In this document: positions 58,327 to 64,000 of the stretch, piece after piece | Layout of the letters: each line of letters begins with the position of its first letter | Position numbering within the stretch: the first letter of the stretch is position 1 | From: Duganella sp. sic0402 | GTDB lineage: Bacteria > Pseudomonadota > Gammaproteobacteria > Burkholderiales > Burkholderiaceae_D | DNA length: 64,000 nt | NCBI RefSeq assembly: GCF_019219065.1 | Contig: NZ_JAHUWK010000008.1 | Span: 1-64,000, forward strand | Direction: 5' to 3' | The notes under the pieces: model-generated | What the model saw: only the letters and a program-made list of their open reading frames with translations | Database searches by the model: none | Told to the model about the DNA's origin: nothing | Position numbers and translations under genes: made by a program

Positions 58327-59243
58327 CTTACTGGTTCCGCCAGCACCGCTACGCCATGGCCGCCGCGCTGGTCCATCTGCGCCGCTCGCCGGGCGGTTTT
58401 CTGTTCAATATACTCGTGGTCGCGATTGCGCTGGCCCTGCCCTTCATGGGCGTGACGCTGCTGGACAATGTGCGGCCGATGTCGGAGTCGCTGTCGGTCG
58501 ACCCGGAAATCAGCGTGTTCCTGAAACAGGAGACGCCGCGCGACCAGGCCGAGGCGCTGGCGGTGCAGCTGCGCCAGACGGTACACGACAAGCAGGCCAA
58601 GATCATCTTCACGCCGCGCGAAAAGGCGCTGGATAATCTGAAAGACAAGAACGGCCTGGCCGACGTGCTGGCCACGCTGGGCGACAATCCGCTGCCGGAC
58701 AGCTATGTGCTGAAGCTGGACGCCTTCCGCAACGCCCAGGCCGGCGGCGACGTCGACCAGCTGGCCGAGCAGATCCGCGCGCTGCCGGGCGTGGATACGG
58801 TGCAGGTGGATTCGGCCTGGGTCAAGCGGCTGGCGGCGCTGATCAACATCCTGCGCCTGGCCTTATTGCTGCTGGCGGCCACGCTGGGCACGGTGGTGGT
58901 GGCGGTGATTTTCAACACCATCCGCTTGCAGGTCCTGACCCAGCGCGAGGAAATCCTGGTGTCCAAGCTGATCGGCGCCACCGACAGCTTCATCCATCGC
59001 CCCTTCTATTACACCGGTGCGCTGCTGGGCTTGTGCGCCGGCGGTCTGGCGCTGGGTGCGGTGACGCTGGCGCTCGGGCCGCTGAATACCGCCATTGCCG
59101 AATTTGCACGCTTGTACGCATCGGAATTCTATCTGACGCCGCTGCAGCCGCTGATGATGGCGGCGCTGCTGGCCCTATCCGCCACGCTAGGCCTGATCGG
59201 TGCCCGCCTCTCGGTCCGCCGCCATACTGCCCGCCTGAATTAA
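58323..59243 (+). CDS. ftsX: Cell division protein FtsX
   Basis: A 306-residue membrane protein with four helices and a large periplasmic loop between helices 1 and 2 (about 45-175), which in other bacteria recruits the amidase activator. Typical parts are the N-terminal cytoplasmic helix WFRQHRYAMAAALVHLRRSP and NTIRLQVLTQREEILVSKLI in the cytoplasmic loop. Partner of FtsE in the same operon. Confidence 0.97.
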   Translation: MTYWFRQHRYAMAAALVHLRRSPGGFLFNILVVAIALALPFMGVTLLDNVRPMSESLSVDPEISVFLKQETPRDQAEALAVQLRQTVHDKQAKIIFTPREKALDNLKDKNGLADVLATLGDNPLPDSYVLKLDAFRNAQAGGDVDQLAEQIRALPGVDTVQVDSAWVKRLAALINILRLALLLLAATLGTVVVAVIFNTIRLQVLTQREEILVSKLIGATDSFIHRPFYYTGALLGLCAGGLALGAVTLALGPLNTAIAEFARLYASEFYLTPLQPLMMAALLALSATLGLIGARLSVRRHTARLN

Positions 59244-59253
59244 GCTTCCTGGA

Positions 59254-59281
59254 CTATTCCGTGCGTCTGCGCACGGAATAG
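59254..59281 (+). terminator. Strong hairpin after ftsX
   Basis: A perfect 12-bp stem (CTATTCCGTGCG / CGCACGGAATAG) with a TCTG loop, ten bases past the ftsX stop. It is followed by CCTGTCCCC rather than T, so it may be a transcript-end stabiliser rather than a classical terminator. Confidence 0.6.
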
Positions 59282-59403
59282 CCTGTCCCCCTGGGCCTAG
59301 GATGGTTCTCATCGTTAAGCCGGTCCTAAGATCCATCGCGCATTCTAAACACATCGGAAGACCCGATAGTGTTTTTACTATCAGGCCCATAAATTTCGGA
59401 CGA

Positions 59404-59433
59404 TTGGCACTCAACGACAGAGAGTGCTAATAT
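59404..59433 (+). promoter_or_regulatory. CIRCE element overlapping the rpoH promoter
   Basis: TTGGCACTC-N9-GAGTGCTAA at 59404-59430 differs from the CIRCE consensus (TTAGCACTC-N9-GAGTGCTAA) at one base. CIRCE is the operator of the heat-shock repressor HrcA. A sigma-70-like promoter overlaps it: TTGGCA (59404-59409), an 18-base spacer, TAATAT (59428-59433). It lies 56 bases before the rpoH ATG. Confidence 0.93.
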
Positions 59434-59444
59434 ATGTTCGAAAT

Positions 59445-59458
59445 AGCACAAAAGTGCT
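59445..59458. repeat. Compact inverted repeat with CIRCE-like arms
   Basis: AGCAC-AAAA-GTGCT, 14 bases downstream of CIRCE, in the rpoH leader. The arms equal the inner part of CIRCE but with a 4-base instead of a longer spacer. It could form a small leader hairpin or be a half-related operator. Confidence 0.45.
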
Positions 59459-59486
59459 CATAAGCAATCATGCGAAGGAAACGAAA

Positions 59487-60374
59487 ATGACTATGATGTC
59501 CGTGGTACCTGCGAAAAACAGTGCTCTGGGACTCGGGTTTAGTGGCAACCTGGGTAACCTGGATGCCTATATTTCGGCTGTCAATCGCCTGCCGATGCTG
59601 ACGCACGACGAAGAAATCTCGCTGGCCAAGCGCCTCAAGGAACAAGCCGATCTGGGCGCCGCAGAGCGTCTGGTGATGTCCCACCTGCGCCTGGTGGTGT
59701 CGATCGCGCGCGGCTATCTGGGCTACGGCCTGCCGCATGGCGACCTGATCCAGGAAGGCAATATCGGCCTGATGAAAGCGGTCAAGCGCTTCGATCCGGA
59801 CCAGGGCGTGCGGCTGGTGTCCTATGCGATGCACTGGATCAAGGCCGAGATGCACGAATACATCCTGAAGAACTGGCGCCTGGTCAAAGTGGCGACCACC
59901 AAGGCCCAGCGCAAGCTGTTCTTCAACCTGCGCAGCCACAAGACCGGCCTGGACGCGATGACGCCTGCCCAGATCGACCAACTGGCCAAGACGCTGGACG
60001 TCAAGCGCGAGGAAGTGATCGAAATGGAAACGCGCCTCAGCGGCCGCGACATCGCGCTGGAATCGCCAACCGATGACGAAGACGACAAGTTCGCGCCTAT
60101 CGCCTACCTGTCTTCCGAAGCTTCGGAGCCAACCCGCGTGCTGGAAGCCGAACAGGTGACCCGTTTGCAATCGGAAGGCCTGGAAGAAGCGCTGGGCAAG
60201 CTGGACGCCCGTTCGCGCCGCATCATTGAAGCGCGCTGGCTGGCCAACGACGACGGTTCGGGCGCCACGCTGCATACGCTGGCAGAAGAATTCGGCGTAT
60301 CGGCCGAGCGTATCCGCCAGATCGAAGCGGCAGCGCTGAAAAAAATGAAGGGCGCACTGGCCGCCTACGTGTAA
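59487..60374 (+). CDS. rpoH: Heat-shock sigma factor RpoH (sigma-32)
   Basis: A 295-residue sigma factor directing RNA polymerase to heat-shock genes. Region 2 is LRLVVSIARGYLGYGLPHGD and LIQEGNIGLMKAVKRFDP. The RpoH box QRKLFFNLR, unique to sigma-32 proteins, follows region 2.4. Region 4 is TLHTLAEEFGVSAERIRQIE. The ATG at 59487 has an AAGGAA site; earlier in-frame starts lie inside the promoter. Regulated at transcription by the CIRCE element at 59404-59430. A strong terminator follows. Confidence 0.97.
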   Translation: MTMMSVVPAKNSALGLGFSGNLGNLDAYISAVNRLPMLTHDEEISLAKRLKEQADLGAAERLVMSHLRLVVSIARGYLGYGLPHGDLIQEGNIGLMKAVKRFDPDQGVRLVSYAMHWIKAEMHEYILKNWRLVKVATTKAQRKLFFNLRSHKTGLDAMTPAQIDQLAKTLDVKREEVIEMETRLSGRDIALESPTDDEDDKFAPIAYLSSEASEPTRVLEAEQVTRLQSEGLEEALGKLDARSRRIIEARWLANDDGSGATLHTLAEEFGVSAERIRQIEAAALKKMKGALAAYV

Positions 60375-60394
60375 CACCGCTCAGTTCCTCCCGC

Positions 60395-60432
60395 AATGCC
60401 GCCGGCGCCTGCGCCGCGCGGCATTTTTTTTT
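60395..60432 (+). terminator. Rho-independent terminator of rpoH
   Basis: AATGCCGC (60395-60402) pairs with GCGGCATT (60418-60425), with an inner GC-rich stem, followed by nine T residues (60424-60432). 21 bases past the rpoH stop. Confidence 0.95.
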
Positions 60433-60529
60433 GCCCCTTGTTTGACCTGGCGCTGACAGCGTGCCGTTCGTGCGCCACTGCCATGGTCTTTTTGCTAAGC
60501 TTGCCTTCAATTGAAGCAAGAGGCTCATC

Positions 60530-61015
60530 ATGATAAAAACAATACTACGGCAGCTGATCGTGCTGCCCCTGCTGGTGGCCGTCATGGCCGCGCTGCACGC
60601 CTGCGGCGCCGCCAAAGGCGTCGGCCGTGGCGCGTCAGCGCCGTTCACCCAGACCTATGTGCTGACCCAGGGTGCCAGCGCCAGCATCACCCCGGCGGCC
60701 AGTAGCGGCCAGCCCGGCATCACCGCCGCCGCACCCGTCGTGCGGCTGGAGCGCATCAACGACAGCCGCTGCCGGGTGGGCGTAGTGTGCGTCTGGGCCG
60801 GCTATATCAGCTTCAGTTTCGTGCTGCAACAGCCAGATGGCAGCGTCAGCAATTTCGTGCTGTCGGATAACATGCCAAATGGCACCTCTCGCCTCAGCCG
60901 CAACGGGCTGACGTTCTCGCTGGATGGATTCGAGCCGCAACAGCTGGCGGCGAAAAGCGAAGTGCCGCCGGATTATCGGGTAAGCTTAAAGGTGAGCAAC
61001 ATTAACGCACCTTGA
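60530..61015 (+). CDS. Putative lipoprotein of unknown function
   Basis: A 161-residue protein with a lipoprotein signal (lipobox LHAC, Cys25). The mature part has a beta-rich pattern with INDSRCRVGVVCVWAGY. This (SRCxxxVxCxWAG) recurs in many small proteobacterial lipoproteins of unknown role and holds two cysteines. An AGAGG ribosome site precedes the ATG. It lies ten bases upstream of the gamma-glutamyltransferase gene on the same strand; the two may be co-transcribed. Confidence 0.78.
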   Translation: MIKTILRQLIVLPLLVAVMAALHACGAAKGVGRGASAPFTQTYVLTQGASASITPAASSGQPGITAAAPVVRLERINDSRCRVGVVCVWAGYISFSFVLQQPDGSVSNFVLSDNMPNGTSRLSRNGLTFSLDGFEPQQLAAKSEVPPDYRVSLKVSNINAP

Positions 61016-61025
61016 GCCCACCCAT

Positions 61026-62756
61026 ATGAGCCAGTCCGCACGCATCGTTCTCGCCGCCTCCCTCGTTCTTTCCATCACTGTCTCCAGCACGCCCGCCGTC
61101 GCCAAAACACCAGTTGCCACCGGCACCGGTGGCGCTGTCGCCACCATCAGCGAACCGGCGTCGCAAGCCGCCATTGCCATCCTCAACAAGGGCGGCAACG
61201 CGGTTGATGCGGCGGTCGCGGCAGCCGCCACGCTGGGCGTGACCGACCCGTTCAGCTGCGGCATCGGCGGCGGCGGTTTCATGCTGATTTACCTGGCCAA
61301 AGACAAGCGTGTGATCAGCATCGACCACCGCGAGACAGCGCCGGCCAGCTTCACGCCAGCGGTATTCCAGCAGAACGGCAAAGCGATGGATTTTGAACAG
61401 GTGGTGGCCAGCGGCCGCTCGGTCGGCGTGCCCGGCACGGTGCGCGGCTGGCACGAAGCGCTGGACCGCTACGGTTCGATGTCCTTCAAGCAGGTGCTCG
61501 CGCCGGCGATTGATGTGGCCAGCAAGGGCTTCAAGGTCAACGACAACTTCTCGCACCTGGTGCAGGAAAACGAAACCAAATTCACCCGCTTCCCGGCCAC
61601 TGCCGCGTTGTACCTGAAAAACGGCAAGGCCATCGCCGCTGGCACGACCTTGCGCAATCCGGATCTGGCCAAGGCCTACCGTGAGCTGGCGGCCGGCGGC
61701 GTCAAGGTGTTCTACACCGGCAAAATGGCAGCCGCCGTGGTCGGCGCGGTCAACGGCAACGGCGGCGCGATCACGCTGGCCGACCTGGCCAACTACGAAG
61801 CGCGGCTGCGCCAGCCGGTGCACAGCACCTATCGCGGCTACGATATATACGGCATGCCGCTGCCCAGCAGCGGCGGCGTCGCGGTGGCGCAGGCGCTGAA
61901 CATTTTGGAAGGCTACGACCTCAAAGCCATGCCCCGTGCCAGCGCCGAACACCTGTACCTGGAAGCCAGCCGCCTCGCCTTCGCCGACCGCAACGCCTAC
62001 CTGGCCGATCCGGAATATGTGGAGGCGCCGCTGGCCGGCCTGCTGAGCAAGGACTACGCCGCACGCCGCCGCGAACTGATACGCCCTGACCAGGCCAGCG
62101 CGCACGCCACAGCCGGCGATCCCTATCCCTTCCAGAACGACCCGAGTGTGCCGCTGCGGCCCAACGCCAGCAAGCTGCTGGCGGAAGGCGCGCACACCAC
62201 CCACCTGACAGTGTCGGACAAGGACGGCAACATCGTCTCCTACACCTACACCATTGAATCGTGGGGCGGCAGCGGCATCGTGGTGCCGGGCTATGGCTTC
62301 CTGCTGAATAACGAAATGACCGACTTCGACTTTTCCGGCCCTGCGCCCAACGTGCCGGAAGCCGGCAAGCGGCCGCGCAGCAGCATGTCGCCAACCATCG
62401 CCTTCAAGGACGGCAAGCCGGCCTTCTCGATCGGCAGCCCTGGCGGCGCGACCATCATCACCACCGTGCTGCAAACCATCTTCAACTACATCGATTTAGG
62501 CATGACCATGCCGCAAGCGCTGAACGCGCCGCGCCTGTCCGAACGTAATGGCATGGCGACCGATGTGGAGCCGGGCTTCGCTGACAGCGCCCAAGCCAGG
62601 GCGCTGGAAAAAACCGGCCAGCACTGGAGCAAGACGCCGCAAGAAATCGGCGCCGCCAACGCGCTGGTATTCAATCCGGACGGCACGGTGACTGCCGTCA
62701 GCGAAGGCCACCGTCACGGCGTCGGCAGCGCCCTGGTGCAGCGCAGCGCGCACTAG
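61026..62756 (+). CDS. ggt: Gamma-glutamyltransferase
   Basis: A 576-residue periplasmic N-terminal-nucleophile enzyme that splits or transfers the gamma-glutamyl group of glutathione. A signal peptide (to about residue 26) is followed by GGNAVDAAVAAAATLGVTDP and CGIGGGGFMLIYL. Self-cleavage before Thr391 (AHTTHLTV) makes the two subunits; the position equals that of the E. coli enzyme. SMSPTIAFKDGKPAFSIGSP near the end is the substrate loop. No good Shine-Dalgarno site is seen. Confidence 0.97.
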   Translation: MSQSARIVLAASLVLSITVSSTPAVAKTPVATGTGGAVATISEPASQAAIAILNKGGNAVDAAVAAAATLGVTDPFSCGIGGGGFMLIYLAKDKRVISIDHRETAPASFTPAVFQQNGKAMDFEQVVASGRSVGVPGTVRGWHEALDRYGSMSFKQVLAPAIDVASKGFKVNDNFSHLVQENETKFTRFPATAALYLKNGKAIAAGTTLRNPDLAKAYRELAAGGVKVFYTGKMAAAVVGAVNGNGGAITLADLANYEARLRQPVHSTYRGYDIYGMPLPSSGGVAVAQALNILEGYDLKAMPRASAEHLYLEASRLAFADRNAYLADPEYVEAPLAGLLSKDYAARRRELIRPDQASAHATAGDPYPFQNDPSVPLRPNASKLLAEGAHTTHLTVSDKDGNIVSYTYTIESWGGSGIVVPGYGFLLNNEMTDFDFSGPAPNVPEAGKRPRSSMSPTIAFKDGKPAFSIGSPGGATIITTVLQTIFNYIDLGMTMPQALNAPRLSERNGMATDVEPGFADSAQARALEKTGQHWSKTPQEIGAANALVFNPDGTVTAVSEGHRHGVGSALVQRSAH

Positions 62757-62763
62757 CAAACAA

Positions 62764-62970
62764 CTAAGAACTCAGCAGCGCGCGTACGGTATCCGCCGCC
62801 AGCGCGCAGTCCTGCGCACGCTCGGTACTTTGCTCGCGGCCGAACATCAGCTGGCTGACCACGCGCACCAGCGTGTCCACGTCTTCCGGGCCACTGGGAT
62901 CATCTTCCGGCTCGTTGAGCAAAGCCTGCAAGGTGTTGTTAATCAAGCCGATCAGATCACAGGGTTGCAT
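62764..62970 (-). CDS. Small protein of unknown function
   Basis: A 68-residue acidic protein (CDLIGLINNTLQALLNEPED, then VDTLVRVVSQLMFGREQS), predicted mostly helical, with no signal peptide. A GGAGG site is correctly placed before the ATG at 62970, which supports a real gene. No family recognised. It is convergent with ggt (7-base gap) and divergent from lepB. Confidence 0.6.
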   Translation of the reverse strand: MQPCDLIGLINNTLQALLNEPEDDPSGPEDVDTLVRVVSQLMFGREQSTERAQDCALAADTVRALLSS

Positions 62971-63061
62971 GGCGCCTCCGTGGCTAAGCCGTGATTAAGA
63001 ATCTGACCACAATATTAGCGCTCGCCGCAAAGCGCGAAAATCACTCACTTGGGAGAAGACA

Positions 63062-63739
63062 ATGAAGAACTGGGTCCGTGCCAACAAGGGGTTCCTGGCG
63101 TTCCTGATGCTGTTCGGCGTATTCCGCACCGCAGTCGCCGACTGGAATCCGATCCCGTCGGCATCGATGCATCCCAATCTGCTGGAGGGCGACGTGGTGT
63201 TCGTCAACCGCCTGGCCTACAACGTCAAGGTGCCGCTGACCGACATCGTCATCAGCCCGACCGGCGAACCGCAACGCGGCGACATCGTCACTTTCTCTTC
63301 GCCAGCCAATGGCACGCGCCTGATCAAGCGCATCGTCGCCCTGCCCGGCGACCAGGTCGAAATGCGCAATGAAAAACTGATTATCAACGGCCAGCCGGTG
63401 TCCTACGCCACGCTGGGCAACAGCACCGAAAGCATACGCGGCCTGGGCCCGCTGGCCGCCGTGCAGGTCAATGAGAGGCTGGGCGAGCGCCAACACGCGA
63501 TCCAGCTGATGCCGCAATTGCAGGCGCGCCGCGACTTCGCGCCGCTCACCGTGCCCGCCGGCCAGTACATGATGCTGGGCGATAACCGCGACAACAGCGA
63601 AGACTCGCGCTACATCGGCATGGTGCCGCGCGCGCTGCTGATCGGCCGCGCCGAGCGCGTGCTGGCGTCGGCCGACATCACCAGCAACTGGATGCCGCGC
63701 ACCGAACGTTTCGGCATGAGCCTCTATCCGAAGGAATAA
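63062..63739 (+). CDS. lepB: Signal peptidase I (short paralogue)
   Basis: A 225-residue serine protease that removes Sec signal peptides. The nucleophile is Ser35 in PSASMHPNLLEGD and the general base is Lys89 in TRLIKRIVALPGD. The C-terminal box is GDNRDNSEDSRYIGMVPR. It is shorter than the usual betaproteobacterial LepB (about 280-320 residues) and has only one N-terminal membrane segment (about 9-26), so it is probably a second copy. GGGAGAAG site upstream. An ABC ATPase gene follows 56 bases later. Confidence 0.92.
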   Translation: MKNWVRANKGFLAFLMLFGVFRTAVADWNPIPSASMHPNLLEGDVVFVNRLAYNVKVPLTDIVISPTGEPQRGDIVTFSSPANGTRLIKRIVALPGDQVEMRNEKLIINGQPVSYATLGNSTESIRGLGPLAAVQVNERLGERQHAIQLMPQLQARRDFAPLTVPAGQYMMLGDNRDNSEDSRYIGMVPRALLIGRAERVLASADITSNWMPRTERFGMSLYPKE

Positions 63740-63795
63740 GCCCGCCCGGCGGTGTTATGATGGCATGGTAAATTCATAACGTTGCCGGTGTCCTC

Positions 63796-64000
63796 ATGAT
63801 CGAGTTTCAAGGCCTTGCCAAAGTCTACGGCAGCTTCAACGCCGTCAAACCGCTGACGCTGACGGTACAGCGCGGCGAAGTGTTCGGCTTCCTTGGCCCG
63901 AATGGCGCCGGCAAGACCACCACCATCCGCATGATGATGGGTATTCTGGTCCCCAGCGGCGGCCAGGTGCTGATCGATGGCCTCGACTGTCACGCCGAAC
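63796..64000 (+). CDS. ABC transporter ATP-binding protein (3' end outside window)
   Basis: 68 residues are visible before the window ends. IEFQGLAKVYGSFNAVKPLT, then Walker A GPNGAGKTTT and RMMMGILVPSGGQVLIDG, show an ABC-2 exporter-type ATPase. Substrate and partner permease lie beyond the window. Confidence 0.9.
   Translation, partial: MIEFQGLAKVYGSFNAVKPLTLTVQRGEVFGFLGPNGAGKTTTIRMMMGILVPSGGQVLIDGLDCHAE

Overview
The window looks like the chromosome of a GC-rich betaproteobacterium, most likely Oxalobacteraceae (Massilia / Duganella / Janthinobacterium type). This rests on gene order: mraZ to ftsZ, then peroxiredoxin, lpxC, dciA, secA, argJ, ATPase and Nudix is the Burkholderiales arrangement. 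The RpoH, RNase P RNA and porin types agree. It is an inference from protein and synteny recognition; no search was run.

Layout. 1-2629: the tail of an IS110-type transposase, then a minus-strand operon argJ - DUF815-type ATPase - Nudix hydrolase. 2630-9945: accessory block with a plus-strand outer-membrane channel / small PstS-like protein / PAS histidine kinase unit, a ClpP paralogue, a divergent ECF sigma factor with a shortened C-terminal domain, and a GAF histidine kinase with a membrane protein. 9954-14444: secA, dciA and lpxC. 14468-18781: an EamA transporter, a TetR-reductase pair, and an MmyB-like regulator divergent from a methyltransferase. 18823-30745: a nitrous oxide reductase cluster, nosZ-R-D-F-Y-L, a small cytochrome c and nosX/apbE, under a TTGAT-N4-ATCAT (FNR/DNR/NNR-type) box, followed by a TonB-dependent receptor and a small molybdopterin-fold periplasmic protein.

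30784-48776: a peroxiredoxin and the complete division and cell-wall (dcw) cluster on the minus strand: mraZ, rsmH, ftsL, ftsI, murE, murF, mraY, murD, ftsW, murG, murC, ddlB, ftsQ, ftsA, ftsZ. Most genes overlap by 1-4 bases. A sigma-70 promoter and a four-unit MraZ operator sit in front of mraZ. 49217-56527: glycerol kinase, RNase P RNA, a lone acetolactate-synthase-like enzyme, a secreted hypothetical protein, a general porin, a 975-base intergenic region, and a MerR regulator carrying the signature residues of CarH/LitR B12 photoreceptors. 56625-60432: ftsY-ftsE-ftsX, then rpoH behind a near-perfect CIRCE element. 60530-64000: a lipoprotein, gamma-glutamyltransferase, a small unknown protein, a short signal peptidase I and the start of an ABC ATPase.

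How it fits together. The dcw operon supplies peptidoglycan precursors and the divisome under MraZ feedback. FtsY/FtsEX and SecA serve membrane targeting, secretion and septal signalling. The nos genes encode a self-contained route from quinol to N2O reduction with its own copper delivery and flavinylation. Regulatory sites read directly from the sequence (MraZ repeats, CIRCE, FNR-type box, candidate MerR and MmyB operators) are the most informative non-coding features. I did not find a clearly undescribed multi-gene system. The best leads are the CarH/LitR-like regulator with repeated near-palindromes upstream, the lipobox-bearing Tat NosZ with a non-Trp CuA loop, and the shortened ECF sigma factor.
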